A stretch of DNA of 64,000 nt from assembly GCF_000196115.1 (NCBI RefSeq), contig NC_005027.1, positions 3,038,001 to 3,102,000 on the forward strand, written 5' to 3'. The position numbers were made by a program, and so were the translations under genes. Source of the DNA: Rhodopirellula baltica SH 1 (GTDB lineage: Bacteria > Planctomycetota > Planctomycetia > Pirellulales > Pirellulaceae). Below, in pieces: positions 18,879-28,812 of the stretch (positions within the stretch are counted from its first letter, which is position 1; every line of letters begins with the position of its first letter). Below the pieces are notes generated by a model. It had not been told where the DNA came from and did no database searches. It saw only the letters and a program-made list of their open reading frames with translations.

Positions 18879-20264
18879 ATGATTTGGATTGTCGCCTACA
18901 TCAGCAGCGTGCTGGGAGCATTCCTGACAATCGTTGCGATGACAGTGATTCGCCACGAAGAACGCCACAACGTCGGTCGACTCGGCTGGCTAGGACTCGT
19001 CTTGCTCTCACCACCGATTGGTTTGGTGCTCTTCCTATGGCTGGGTGGCCGAAAAATCTCCGCTGAACATTCACAGCGCAAATTGGTCGATTTGCCAGCA
19101 GCGGCGGATGGCAGCGATCGCTCACGGTCCGGCTTGGAACGCATGCTCGAAAAGCGAGGTCTGCGGTCTCCGACGGTTGGAAACCAAGTCCGATTGCTTC
19201 ACCGTACCACCGATGTCCTCGATGCCTATTTGGAGCTGATCGACGAAGCGAAAGAAGTCTTGTACGTGATGACCTTCATCATGGATGAACGAAAAAGCAC
19301 CCAGCGAATCGTGGAGCGTCTCTGCGCCCGTGCTCGGGAAGGCGTCCAGGTGAGACTACTTTGTGACGGATTTGGCTCGTTCCTCATGTCCGACGAACAA
19401 CTCGAACAAATTCGCGAAGCAGGCGGTCGTGCGATGCGATTCAAGCCGATGTCGCAACTCAGTCGGCTGGCCTATTTGAATTTCCGCAACCACCGCAAAC
19501 TTGCCGTCGCCGATGGACGGCGTGCAATCTTGGGCGGAGCCAACTTGGTCGAGGAAGAACTTGACATCAACGAAGACGACGAAAGCTGGGTCGACATGAG
19601 CATCCTCATCGAAGGCCCTGCGGCGGCTCAGTTGCAAGCGGTCTTTTGCAGCGATTGGAACTTTGTCGCCGAAGAGGAACTGCCACCCGTCGACTATGAG
19701 TGTCCCAATCCACCTAAACATCCCGAAAACACCCGCATGACGGTGATGCCGATCGGCCCCGACGGCCCCGAGGAGATCCTGGAAGACTTTTGGAATTACG
19801 CCATCAATCGTGCCGAAGAACGCGTGTGGATCTGCACGCCTTACTTCGTTCCGACCGCGCAATCGATGAGGTGTTTGGAATCCGCATGTCGACGTGGCAT
19901 TGATGTCCGCATCCTAGTCCCTGACGACAGCGACCTTGCTCCGGTTGATTACGCACGCATCGATTACATGGACGACCTGCAATACCTCGGTGCCAAGCTC
20001 TACCGTTATCAAGACAGCATGGTGCACGCGAAACTCGGCATCGTGGATGACTTCACCGCCGTGGTTGGTTCTGCCAACTTTGACGTCCGATCCTTCTTTC
20101 TCAACTACGAACTGTCGGTGGTCATTCACGATCAACCCACCATCCAAAAGTTCAGCGACTGGTACGAATCACTCCTGCCAAATTGCGAACTCGGATTGCC
20201 CGAGCACACGGCATGGCGTTCAACGCTGGGGCTTTGCGCGAGGCTGTTTGCATCAGAGCTGTAG
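18879..20264 (+). CDS. cls: Cardiolipin synthase (phospholipase D superfamily)
   Basis: 461 residues. Two N-terminal membrane helices (about 1-22 and 35-56) precede a pair of phospholipase D domains. The first HKD motif is HRKLAVADGRRAILGG (about residue 205) and the second is VHAKLGIVDDFTAVVGSANFD (about residue 383), each with the expected H-x-K-x4-D. The family condenses two phosphatidylglycerols into cardiolipin at the inner membrane. The Cls-type tail RSFFLNYELSVVIHD is present. Length is normal. Confidence 0.92.
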   Translation: MIWIVAYISSVLGAFLTIVAMTVIRHEERHNVGRLGWLGLVLLSPPIGLVLFLWLGGRKISAEHSQRKLVDLPAAADGSDRSRSGLERMLEKRGLRSPTVGNQVRLLHRTTDVLDAYLELIDEAKEVLYVMTFIMDERKSTQRIVERLCARAREGVQVRLLCDGFGSFLMSDEQLEQIREAGGRAMRFKPMSQLSRLAYLNFRNHRKLAVADGRRAILGGANLVEEELDINEDDESWVDMSILIEGPAAAQLQAVFCSDWNFVAEEELPPVDYECPNPPKHPENTRMTVMPIGPDGPEEILEDFWNYAINRAEERVWICTPYFVPTAQSMRCLESACRRGIDVRILVPDDSDLAPVDYARIDYMDDLQYLGAKLYRYQDSMVHAKLGIVDDFTAVVGSANFDVRSFFLNYELSVVIHDQPTIQKFSDWYESLLPNCELGLPEHTAWRSTLGLCARLFASEL

Positions 20265-20477
20265 CGTTCACCAATCCTGAGGACGTTCAATGAATTTGCC
20301 GCGATCTACACTGCATCGTCCCGCCAACCCGAATTCAGTTGCAAGAATCAGATCGATTGAGCTCAAGAAACCGGCCACAATCTGATTCAACAACTCACAA
20401 CTCAGTCCTACCGTTGATGCTCTGGCTAAACGGATTTTCGTCAGACGAAACCGCTTACTCTCAAATCTTCGATCTGC

Positions 20478-22037
20478 ATGTATTCAGAAACAGCCGGCAC
20501 CCGAAAGACTCTCGGTGACGTCGATATTCTCTATCACGATGGCATTTACCATCTGTTTCACCTCGTTCTTCCGAACCACGATTTCATTGCGCACGCGGTC
20601 AGCAACAACTGCTTTTCTTGGCGACGAGTCGAAAACGCACTGTTCATCGGCGACCCGGGCAGCTGGGACGACTCAATGCTGTGGACAATGCACGTCAGCC
20701 CAAACCCGCATCGGCCTGGATCATGGCGGATGTTCTACACCGGGTTGTCCCGACGAGATCACGGTGCCAAGCAGAGACTCGGGATGGCCGAGAGCGATGA
20801 CCTTTATTGTTGGACCAAAACCCCCGTCGCATGGGAAGATCGCCGATCGGCGTTGCCATACGATTTGCCTGGCCGGCCACCCCAACCGCCGTTTAAGCAG
20901 GACATGAAGAGCTGCTTTCCCCTCAGCCCCGATCGAGAACACTACGAGTCTGAGATTGACGAAGCAAGAAACTGGGTGTCATGGCGTGATCCCTATTACT
21001 ACCACGAAGATGGTCGCGGTTGGTTGTTGGCCGCGGGACGAGTCAACCACGGCCCGATCGTTCGCCGAGGCTGCGTCGCGGTGATGGAAGAAGTTCAGCC
21101 AAACAAGTTCGAGCAACGCAAGCCACTCCATCACCCTGGACTGTACGACGACATCGAAGTCCCGAACCTGTTCAAGATCAACGGCGACTACTACCTCGTC
21201 GGCAGCATGCGTGAAGATGCGAAGATCAGGTATTGGCACACGGAGAAAATCGGCAAACCCTGGAGGACATACGCGGACAACGTTCTGTTGGCCAGCGGGA
21301 ATTATGCCGGAAGAATCACGACGGATGACAAAGGGGTTCTACTGTGGAGCTTCTTCACACCAGGCGGTGCCGACCGACAAACCGGCAATCTGATGCCACC
21401 GCCCAAACGCATTTGTCGATTGCCAAACGGTCAATTGGAAGTCCGGACCTTCGAAGGTTTCGATTCGTTAGTCGAAAGTTCAGTTCCGGTCGAAAAACTC
21501 ACTCCGATCAAACCGGTCGAATGCCAGTACGCTCGCACTTCGAACGACAACTCATTCGACTTGGATTGTGAATCCGGCTTTCAGTGCTTTGCGTTGGAAG
21601 AGGACCTCAGTTGCTTCCGCCTGCGATGCAACCTGAAGATGATGGACGAAGGCAAATGCGGCGTCGCATTTCGACTCGATCGCGAATCTCACGACGGATA
21701 CTATTTGTCGCTGGACTTGTTCAAAGGCGTCGCCCAACTCCGTGCTTGGGGCAGCGGTCCGGATGGGTCGGGTGAAGAAACGATGCAGTTTCAAAGCCTG
21801 CAAGCCGGATACTGGGAACGAGAAATTCGCGGCGAAGTCGAACTGCAACTGATCGCTTATGGCAGCTACATCGAAGTGTCAGTCGGCGGGCACGTGCTGC
21901 TTTCTCTCGCGGACCAAACCTTCAATCACGGCGCAATCGGTTTCAACTTGGAAAGCGGCAACCTTCGGGTCACCGACGTTCAAGTGGAACGCTTCATTCC
22001 ACCTGTCCAATCGGATGAACACCTCGCCAATGGATGA
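20478..22037 (+). CDS. GH32/GH43-like five-bladed propeller protein with C-terminal lectin-like domain
   Basis: 519 residues, no signal peptide visible. Three acidic-triad motifs typical of the clan are present: LGDVDILYHDGIYHLFH near residue 15, VSWRDPYYYHEDGRGW near 170, and DIEVPNLFKINGDYYLV near 230. They correspond to the nucleophile, transition-state Asp (RDP) and acid/base Glu (E-V-P instead of E-C-P) of GH32. The last about 190 residues look like a concanavalin-type sandwich (CGVAFRLDRESHDGYYLSLDLFKG, INFNLES-like end). A role on fructosides or a related glycoside is inferred. There is no sugar-transport neighbour. Confidence 0.75.
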   Translation: MYSETAGTRKTLGDVDILYHDGIYHLFHLVLPNHDFIAHAVSNNCFSWRRVENALFIGDPGSWDDSMLWTMHVSPNPHRPGSWRMFYTGLSRRDHGAKQRLGMAESDDLYCWTKTPVAWEDRRSALPYDLPGRPPQPPFKQDMKSCFPLSPDREHYESEIDEARNWVSWRDPYYYHEDGRGWLLAAGRVNHGPIVRRGCVAVMEEVQPNKFEQRKPLHHPGLYDDIEVPNLFKINGDYYLVGSMREDAKIRYWHTEKIGKPWRTYADNVLLASGNYAGRITTDDKGVLLWSFFTPGGADRQTGNLMPPPKRICRLPNGQLEVRTFEGFDSLVESSVPVEKLTPIKPVECQYARTSNDNSFDLDCESGFQCFALEEDLSCFRLRCNLKMMDEGKCGVAFRLDRESHDGYYLSLDLFKGVAQLRAWGSGPDGSGEETMQFQSLQAGYWEREIRGEVELQLIAYGSYIEVSVGGHVLLSLADQTFNHGAIGFNLESGNLRVTDVQVERFIPPVQSDEHLANG

Positions 22038-22044
22038 TGCATCG

Positions 22045-22473
22045 CTAGTCGAGTGACCGTGCCGACCATGTGCCAGTGGTAAGTGGCATCTGGAACCGTT
22101 TGCCATCAAGCTGGAAGTTGAAGGTGGGTATCCGCCACGTTCCAACGATCCGCAAGCCGTCCCCGTCTTCAATCAAATCCCCACGATAGAGCAACTTGCA
22201 CGGGTTCAAACAAGGCACCTGTCTAGGCGAACCCGGATGATCATAGATCCAGAATGATGGATATCTTTTTGTAAAGCGAATGCGTTTCGATATCGCCCAA
22301 CCGCGAACAGTGGCAGACTCGGGAATACCTGGTTCTGATTCGCGAATCTCCCCGTCGAAACGTCCCAACCTTCGCGGGCGGATGATCAAATCAAACGCAG
22401 TGTCTGATAAACCAAGTTGTTCTGGCATGGAGTCATAGGAATAGACGCCTTGCCACGCAGCAGGAAGTTGCAT
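22045..22473 (-). CDS. Hypothetical protein
   Basis: 142 residues from ATG 22473; a longer frame to 22557 would overlap the upstream signal peptidase gene. I do not recognise the family. The sequence is beta-rich, with paired motifs WQGVYSYDS at the start and GTWRIPTFNFQLDGKRFQMPL near the end, compatible with a small lipocalin- or barrel-like fold. There is no signal peptide or membrane segment. It lies 53 bases downstream of the signal peptidase gene on the same strand and may be co-transcribed. Confidence 0.6.
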   Translation of the reverse strand: MQLPAAWQGVYSYDSMPEQLGLSDTAFDLIIRPRRLGRFDGEIRESEPGIPESATVRGWAISKRIRFTKRYPSFWIYDHPGSPRQVPCLNPCKLLYRGDLIEDGDGLRIVGTWRIPTFNFQLDGKRFQMPLTTGTWSARSLD

Positions 22474-22526
22474 CGGGGCGAATCCAGATAGAGTTGAGTG
22501 TTGCCGACTAGAAGTGAGCTGAGAAC

Positions 22527-23411
22527 TTACCGGATCGGCATCCCAACTCGCTCCCAAGCGATCGCTCCGATTTGAGAATTCTCCGGCGACACCGAGAAGT
22601 TAATTTCGCGAGGGCGCGACCAGAAGATACGAGAAGCGACGCCTTGAAAATAGTCGATCGGAACAGGGCCGAGCATTCGGCTATCCATCGATCGTCGTCG
22701 AGAGTCGCTCAGCGCGAAGAAGTGGCGTGGAGGCACGACGACCGGCTGCATGTTCACCATGTTCGGATAGGTTGGAAGATCACCATCAAATGCTGCGTAA
22801 GGTTCGCTGATCTGCTTCCCATTTACGAACACGGACTCATCTCGAATTTCGATCGTATCGCCTTCGAGCGCTACCACTCGTGTCACATACTGTGGGCTGC
22901 CGGGGCCCTTGCTGTAGTACACCACCACGTTCCCGTAGTCGATTGCGTCGTCTCGAGAACCGAGCTTGTTCACCAAGATTCGATCTCCTGGTGTGATCGT
23001 CGGGTGCATCGACCCCGCCGGAATAAGAAAAGCCTGCGCGATGAAGGCGGTTCGCAACTCAGAAATCAATGACACTGGCCCTAGGTAGGCGAGAAAGACG
23101 AGTGGGTAAAGCCACCACCTCTGGTACCAATGCAGTCGCTGCTGACGAGCTTTCCTGGCACATTGAAACGCATCTACAATCAAAAAAACTGGCCAGCAAG
23201 CAAACGCAAACATCAACAGTTTGAATGAAACGTGGCCGCCCGGAATCCACAAGGCGATCGGTGCAGCGACGATCATGAGCACCAACGTCACAACGGCCAA
23301 CGTCACAGAACGCTTGCCTCGTCCAGCGTACAACTGCCCAAGCGGTCCACAACACAGGCTGAGAAACGCGGCGATCAGTGGCCGTCTTGGTACGTGATTC
23401 AATTCGCTCAT
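22527..23411 (-). CDS. lepB: Signal peptidase I (S26) homologue with substituted catalytic lysine
   Basis: 294 residues. Several N-terminal hydrophobic helices (about 10-100) precede an S26 domain. The catalytic Ser motif IPAGSMHPTITPGDRILVNK is intact (about 135-155). The box that normally carries the general-base Lys (V-K-R-V) reads YVTRVVALEGDTIEI, with Thr where Lys is expected. The last box, LSDSRRRSMDSRMLGPVP, matches the SDNRxxSxDSR pattern. The protein should sit in the inner membrane facing the periplasm. Either another Lys serves as base or this is a specialised or inactive paralogue. Confidence 0.85.
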   Translation of the reverse strand: MSELNHVPRRPLIAAFLSLCCGPLGQLYAGRGKRSVTLAVVTLVLMIVAAPIALWIPGGHVSFKLLMFAFACWPVFLIVDAFQCARKARQQRLHWYQRWWLYPLVFLAYLGPVSLISELRTAFIAQAFLIPAGSMHPTITPGDRILVNKLGSRDDAIDYGNVVVYYSKGPGSPQYVTRVVALEGDTIEIRDESVFVNGKQISEPYAAFDGDLPTYPNMVNMQPVVVPPRHFFALSDSRRRSMDSRMLGPVPIDYFQGVASRIFWSRPREINFSVSPENSQIGAIAWERVGMPIR

Positions 23412-23923
23412 GTCGGCCGTTCGATGTCCATGGTCGTCGCGTCCAAATGGTTGCAGATTCAGTCACAGTACTTGTAGATCCCGTTTCGCCGCACCGGATT
23501 GGCTGTTTGTTGGCAAACGCAAGCAGCAGTCAGAGACTCGCGCAGCAACCAGAGACTCGTCTAAAGATTCGGCTGAATGCCACGAATCGTACCGAGCCAC
23601 ACTCCCGTTGTCGAATTTCGGAAAAGCATTCAGTTGAGAGTGACCAGCACGCCGCCTTGCCACGCGATGAGCGCCTACGGGGCATACAAATTGGTCACCG
23701 CAACGAGGACACCGAATGTCTCATCGAACTTGTTGTTGGGTCGTGAACCGGTAGCCGTTGCCACGCGGATGCACCTCAAACCGGCACCACCGTGGCGGGG
23801 CGGACGAGTAGTCTCGCAAGCCAGTTCTTCGCTCAAAATTCACGGGTCGGCCACTTGGGCTAAACTCGTGATTGTCTAGGTTTACTCCCAAATCTTACGC
23901 CCCCTCCTTCCGCGAATTGCAAC
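23412..23923. other. Divergent intergenic region
   Basis: 512 bases between the signal peptidase gene (minus) and the metallophosphoesterase gene (plus). On the minus strand an open stretch (23720 down to 23463) begins with DIRCPRCGDQFVC, a zinc-ribbon-like pattern. It lies directly after an in-frame stop and has no start codon before the Cys residues, so it is not called. No RNA gene or terminator was recognised. Confidence 0.4.
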
Positions 23924-25936
23924 ATGCCCACCCACCTCCCATCCCGCCTGAAAAAGTCCATCGTGACAGGACTTTTTTGTCTCGTTTCTATCCCCGTTCT
24001 GCCAAGCATTTCAGTTGCTCACGACGGCGATGAAGGCCACTCACACGAACATCAATCCAACGACAGCTTCTACACGACACGCGCAAGTACGCAGGTTCTG
24101 CCGCTCGCCAATGAGGAGGACGCCTTTCATTTCGTCGTCTATGGTGACCGGACCGGTGGCGTGCCCGCCGGGTTGAAGGTGCTCGAACAAGCCGTCAAAG
24201 ACACCAATTTGCTGTCTCCCGACTTGGTAATGACGGTCGGCGATTTGATCCAAGGGTACAACGAGAAACCCGAGTGGATGCGTCAGATGGCGGAGTACAA
24301 AGAGATCATGAATGAACTTGATGTGCGCTGGTTCCCCGTGGCGGGCAATCATGACGTCTACTGGCGTGGCAAAGGTCCGGCACCACAAGGCCAACACGAT
24401 TCCAACTACGAAGAACACTTCGGTCCACTCTGGTACACCTTTCGTCACAAGAACGCCGGATTCGTCGTTCTCTACAGCGATGAAGGTGATCCGGTCACGA
24501 ACGAAAAGGCGTTCAACGTCGGCAAGCTCCAACGGATGAGCGACGAACAACTCGAGTTTCTTGCTGAGGCATTGAAACAGCACGAAGGACTGGACCATGT
24601 CTTCGTCTTCCTTCATCACCCTCGTTGGATCGGAGGCGGATACACGGGGTCCAACTGGGACACCGTTCATGACATGATGAAAAAAGCGGGAAATGTTTCG
24701 GCAGTCTTTGCGGGGCACATTCACCACATGCGATATGACGGCCCGAAAGATGGCATTGAGTACTACACGCTGGCAACGACCGGCGGCCATTTGTCCGCAG
24801 ACATTCCCGGCGCTGGTTTCTTGCATCACTTGAACGTGGTCACTGTTCGACCAGATGACATTTCCGTTGCCTCGTTGCCAGTCGGCGCGGTGATGGATCC
24901 GACCGAGTTCACACCTGAGTTCGTGGAAGAGGTCAATCAAGCTCGCAAGGTTCGACCGGTGATTACCAAAAGCGACTTGCTATTGAACACCGATGGATCG
25001 GCGGCGGGTCAGGTCGTCGTGACGATTAATAACCCTTCACCGCGCGACATGGACATCACCGCATCGATCGGTTCCGCGTCACGCGATTGGCTCAGCACGC
25101 TGGATCATGATCACATGACACTTGCAGCAGGTGCCACCGAAAAATTCACGGTCAAACTCCGGCGGCTCGCCGATCACACGGCGACTTGGACCATCCCTCG
25201 CGTCGAACTGGATCGCGTTTACGTCGGCGAAACCACTCGCATCGAACTGCCCAGTGTTTCGACCCCCGTCAAACTTCAACTGGCAGCGGTGCCGGCCGAT
25301 TACTTCAGTGGTGAAAACAACCAATGCTTGGAAGTGAAAGGCGAACGCTCCGCAATTCGCGTCGACTCTGACTCCCTCGCCCTGCCCAGCGGTCCCTTCA
25401 CCGTGGAAGCCTGGCTGAACCCCAGCCAAACCGAAGGCATGCGTGGTGCAATTGCGAAAACGCAAAGCAGCGAATTCGCAATCTTTTCCGATGAGGGCGT
25501 GCCACAGTTTGATGTCAACTTGGACGGCAAGTACTACTCTGCCAAGGCGAAAGACAAACTCACCGTCGATGAGTGGACTCACGTGGCCGGCGTCTTCGAC
25601 GGCGAAAGCGTTCGGATCTATGTCGGTGGCAAGCAAGTCTCTTCCGTCGCGGCAAAGGGAACTCGAAAGACGAACGCTTACCCGCTCTTCGTGGGAGCCG
25701 ACCCTGACAATGCCGGACAACCCACACGATCGTTCCTCGGCAAGATCGACGAAGTTCGAATCACGGCGGAAGCTGTCTACACCGGCGATTTCGAACCCGC
25801 CCGTCGCTTCGTTCCGACCGAAAAAACTCGGCTATTGCTGCACTTGGACCGTACCCTGGGCCCATATGTGCTCGATCACAGCCCCGCGGCGGGAATGGGG
25901 ACGTTGGGTCCGAATTCCACGTTCACGGCCCGCTGA
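23924..25936 (+). CDS. Exported metallophosphoesterase with C-terminal LamG domain
   Basis: 670 residues: a signal peptide, then a His-rich segment (HDGDEGHSHEH). The calcineurin-like phosphoesterase domain occupies about 58-300, with HFVVYGDRTGG, VMTVGDLIQGY, PVAGNHDVYW, FLHHPRW and FAGHIHHMRYD, so all metal ligands are present. A middle beta-sandwich follows (about 340-450). A LamG/concanavalin A-like domain occupies about 470-650 (FTVEAWLNPSQ, WTHVAGVFDGESVRIYVGGK, GKIDEVRI). Such proteins probably act on extracellular phosphoesters bound to polymers; substrate unknown. The gene stands alone on the plus strand. Confidence 0.88.
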   Translation: MPTHLPSRLKKSIVTGLFCLVSIPVLPSISVAHDGDEGHSHEHQSNDSFYTTRASTQVLPLANEEDAFHFVVYGDRTGGVPAGLKVLEQAVKDTNLLSPDLVMTVGDLIQGYNEKPEWMRQMAEYKEIMNELDVRWFPVAGNHDVYWRGKGPAPQGQHDSNYEEHFGPLWYTFRHKNAGFVVLYSDEGDPVTNEKAFNVGKLQRMSDEQLEFLAEALKQHEGLDHVFVFLHHPRWIGGGYTGSNWDTVHDMMKKAGNVSAVFAGHIHHMRYDGPKDGIEYYTLATTGGHLSADIPGAGFLHHLNVVTVRPDDISVASLPVGAVMDPTEFTPEFVEEVNQARKVRPVITKSDLLLNTDGSAAGQVVVTINNPSPRDMDITASIGSASRDWLSTLDHDHMTLAAGATEKFTVKLRRLADHTATWTIPRVELDRVYVGETTRIELPSVSTPVKLQLAAVPADYFSGENNQCLEVKGERSAIRVDSDSLALPSGPFTVEAWLNPSQTEGMRGAIAKTQSSEFAIFSDEGVPQFDVNLDGKYYSAKAKDKLTVDEWTHVAGVFDGESVRIYVGGKQVSSVAAKGTRKTNAYPLFVGADPDNAGQPTRSFLGKIDEVRITAEAVYTGDFEPARRFVPTEKTRLLLHLDRTLGPYVLDHSPAAGMGTLGPNSTFTAR

Positions 25937-26163
25937 TCCGGCCCGTGGCGATGGTCCTGGCTGCGTCGTTTGACGTAGCCAGCTGACCTCGACTGCTGCA
26001 ACCGTTGCAACCCTCAACGCAACCTGCCAAAGGCAAGGTCCAGTCATTCGAAAATCTCGGTCGAGTCCGCTCGACTGAGAATCGTTGCCCATAGTTTCCG
26101 TGGCGATGTGCCCCGATCGCTATCACATGCGATCCACACGGCGACTTCAAAGCGACGACCCCT

Positions 26164-27057
26164 ATGACGACCACTTTCCAACCGAGTGTCGAGAAGTTTC
26201 TAGCGGCACCTGAAGAACTCGACCAAGCGTTGACCACCCCGGACGACGCAGTCAATCCAGACGAGATTCTTCAGCGAATCGACGACACGCTCGGCCTCAT
26301 CGCGGAAGCGAACCAGATCGCTTGCGGTGCATCGCCTGTTAAAAAGATTGATGTTTCCGTCATCGTTCCGATCCACAATTGTCGGGAATTTATCCCCGAA
26401 GTGATCGACCGAATCGACGAAGTCATGCCACCGGCAACCGAAACCATTCTGGTCGATGATGGCAGTGTCGACGGAAGCTGGCACTACTTGCGCGGTCTGC
26501 CAGAACGTTCCAATCGCACCATTCTTCACCGCCGCCGTCATCATGGTCGCGGTTCCGCCATTCGCATGGCACTGCGTCACACACGAGGGCACGTGGTCGC
26601 GATTCAAGACGCCGACATGGCCTACGATCCCGCCGACCTCCTCGGTGCGATCTGGCCCATTCTAGAAGAACAAGCCGAAGTCGTTTACGGCTCCCGGTCC
26701 ATGCGTCGAGGCGGTTCTCACAGCAATAATTTGCGAGGCGGATTGAGCAACCGGATGCGTCGCATCGTCAACCGCTGCCTGACCACTTGCAGCAACCTGA
26801 CAACGGGCTTGCACCTGTCGGACCTTGAAACAGGTCACAAAGTCTTCCTCGGCGATCTCATCCGCTCGCTACCGCTGACAGAAACCGGATCCGGTATCGA
26901 CGCTGAAATCACGGCCAAAGTCGCTCGCGCCGCAAACACCGTCATGGAAGTGCCAACGCACTACTCCGCCGATCTGCGTGCTCCTGAGTATGCCCGCAAC
27001 GCGAGAACAGCGATGACGACTCTTCGCAGCTTGATCGCTCACCGCAACGGAAAATGA
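26164..27057 (+). CDS. Glycosyltransferase family 2
   Basis: 297 residues. After an N-terminal extension of about 60 residues, the GT-A fold begins with DVSVIVPIHNCREFIPEVI. It continues with ETILVDDGSVDGSWH (nucleotide-binding DDGS), GRGSAIRMALRHTRGHVVAIQDADMAYDPADL (DxD-type DAD) and LETGHKVFLGDLI. The shape is close to dolichol-phosphate mannose synthase-like GT2 enzymes, which transfer sugars to polyprenyl or other lipid carriers. No membrane helix is visible. Sugar and acceptor are unknown. Confidence 0.9.
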   Translation: MTTTFQPSVEKFLAAPEELDQALTTPDDAVNPDEILQRIDDTLGLIAEANQIACGASPVKKIDVSVIVPIHNCREFIPEVIDRIDEVMPPATETILVDDGSVDGSWHYLRGLPERSNRTILHRRRHHGRGSAIRMALRHTRGHVVAIQDADMAYDPADLLGAIWPILEEQAEVVYGSRSMRRGGSHSNNLRGGLSNRMRRIVNRCLTTCSNLTTGLHLSDLETGHKVFLGDLIRSLPLTETGSGIDAEITAKVARAANTVMEVPTHYSADLRAPEYARNARTAMTTLRSLIAHRNGK

Positions 27058-27126
27058 TCCGCTGCGGATTACCTGGCGTTTAACGAACCCCAGTCCCTGT
27101 GGCACTGAGGCTCTTCGCACTCCCTC

Positions 27127-27699
27127 TCAGACGCTCGGTCCTGGGGGACGGTTCTGAATGCTGAGCTCGTCCTCGGCATCGTCCCCACCGTACTCGAGCA
27201 CGCTGTGAACGTGGTACGGCGACAGTCTCGCTTCGCCGCCCAACGCGACCAAATGGATCAAGAACGAGCAACCCACAATTTCTGCGTCGCACTTTTCCAG
27301 CAAACGCAAGCAGGCTTCTACCGTCCCACCGGTCGCCAACAAATCATCGACGATCAGCACACGCTGGCCAGGCTTGATGCCATCAACATGGATTTGTAGC
27401 TCATCGCTTCCGTATTCCAACTCGTAGGCGAACGAGTGCAAATCAAACGGCAGCTTGCCTGGCTTTCGAATCGGCACAAAGCCGGCATTGAGACGCATTG
27501 CCAGAGGCGTTCCAAAGATGAACCCGCGAGCTTCCGCGGCGGCGACCACATCAATCTTCTGATCCAGAAACGGCTTTGCCATTTCCTCGACCGAAGCGGT
27601 CAACGCTTCGGGATGGGCGAGCAAGGGAGTGATGTCTCGAAACAGAATGCCGGGTTTGGGATAATCCGGGATGTCACGAACGTGATGACGCAAATCCAT
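27127..27699 (-). CDS. apt: Adenine phosphoribosyltransferase
   Basis: 190 residues from ATG 27699, where the Apt N-terminus ([27 protein letters not shown]) begins; the frame is open a little further to 27747. Motifs: [27 protein letters not shown], and the PRPP-binding loop [13 protein letters not shown]. The enzyme salvages adenine to AMP using phosphoribosyl pyrophosphate in the cytoplasm. The tail after residue 170 is slightly longer than in E. coli. Confidence 0.93.
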   Translation of the reverse strand: MDLRHHVRDIPDYPKPGILFRDITPLLAHPEALTASVEEMAKPFLDQKIDVVAAAEARGFIFGTPLAMRLNAGFVPIRKPGKLPFDLHSFAYELEYGSDELQIHVDGIKPGQRVLIVDDLLATGGTVEACLRLLEKCDAEIVGCSFLIHLVALGGEARLSPYHVHSVLEYGGDDAEDELSIQNRPPGPSV

Positions 27700-27905
27700 G
27701 TGCTGATACGGTTTTCGTTGAGATGCGAAGGCGAGTTGATCACACAAAACAGATCAACCTGATTGCCGCATCCTAACGAATCAACACGTGCGTCTCACAC
27801 CGGGCACCCTGTTCGGCACCCGGTCAAAAAGAAGTTTCTCGGAATCGGCCTTTCCAAATCACCGCCGCATTGACGCAGCAGAATTGGTCGACTCCTCCCG
27901 ATATA

Positions 27906-28328
27906 TCAAACCGCTGGATCGACTTTGGGAGCATCAAAAATGCGATTCCATTCGGTCGGCGCAACGACACCAGATGACGTCTCTCGCTCAGCGGCACGGC
28001 GGCAATTGATGCAGTCCACCGCGTATGGAATCGCTTTCAAGCGGTTGAGCGGTATGGGTTTCCCGCAATCTTCGCAATCGCCGAACCGGCCTTCCTCAAA
28101 ACGTGCGATCGCTTCTTCAATCGCCAGCAATTCCCGGCTCTCGACCTCGACCAACTGACTGTTCAGCTCGTCTTGCACCGTATCCGCTGCGGCGTCCAGC
28201 GCGTCGCCGGTTTTCTGATTGTGAAGTTCTTGCAGAAGGCTCAAATCGCCTTCCAACGCCTTTCGAAGCGCGTCTCGACGACGGAGCAGCGTTATCCGAA
28301 GCGTCTTCAGTGTGTCATCGCGAGACAT
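27906..28328 (-). CDS. DksA/TraR-type C4 zinc-finger protein
   Basis: 140 residues. A coiled-coil-like N-terminal half (RRRDALRKALEGDLSLLQEL) is followed by the C4 zinc finger CEDCGKPIPLNRLKAIPYAVDCINC near residues 83-108. The ATG is preceded by AGAGAGG. DksA-like proteins enter the RNA polymerase secondary channel and alter transcription initiation; DksA itself has acidic residues at its coiled-coil tip, and here the tip region contains GDALDAAAD. Which regulon this member serves is unknown. Confidence 0.88.
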   Translation of the reverse strand: MSRDDTLKTLRITLLRRRDALRKALEGDLSLLQELHNQKTGDALDAAADTVQDELNSQLVEVESRELLAIEEAIARFEEGRFGDCEDCGKPIPLNRLKAIPYAVDCINCRRAAERETSSGVVAPTEWNRIFDAPKVDPAV

Positions 28329-28812
28329 AATTCACCTCTCTGGCTGGCAAAGTGACCGAAACCGACCCAACAACGGCACTGACTGTGACGCACGCCGAGC
28401 CATTCAAGTTCACTCAATTGGAGCGTTCCTAGCTGCACACCGAGTAAAACCCTGGTTTCATTAGGGTAGATCGAAGAAAAGCCTTCCCCTTCGAACAAAG
28501 GGACCTTTCCAACGCTTTCGGGGCGCCACTGAGAAGAAATTTCCGGTTGAAAGGAAAATCACTTCGATGACAGCCCTAAAACCGACCAACCCCTCCATGG
28601 AGCGGAGTGTATTCAACCAGCTACTTCCCCCCTGCAAAGTCGACCGAAATCCGCAAAGTTTGCCAAAACGGAACAAATGCCTTCATGCCCCTGATCGGAT
28701 CAACCGAATAAACAGAACCAAGTGGTGACTCCGAACCGCTTGAACGGCACAGAAAACGAGTCGAAACCGAGACAGATCCTCCCCATACAGGTCCGTCGCG
28801 AACATTTCAGAC
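28329..28812. other. Divergent intergenic region
   Basis: 484 bases between the DksA-like gene (minus) and the large FHA gene (plus). No gene, RNA or terminator recognised; it presumably contains both promoters. Confidence 0.4.

Noticed and set aside
23463..23720. Zinc-ribbon-like CPRCGDQFVC reading on the minus strand
   Set aside because: It begins right after a stop codon, has no start before the Cys residues and no further support.
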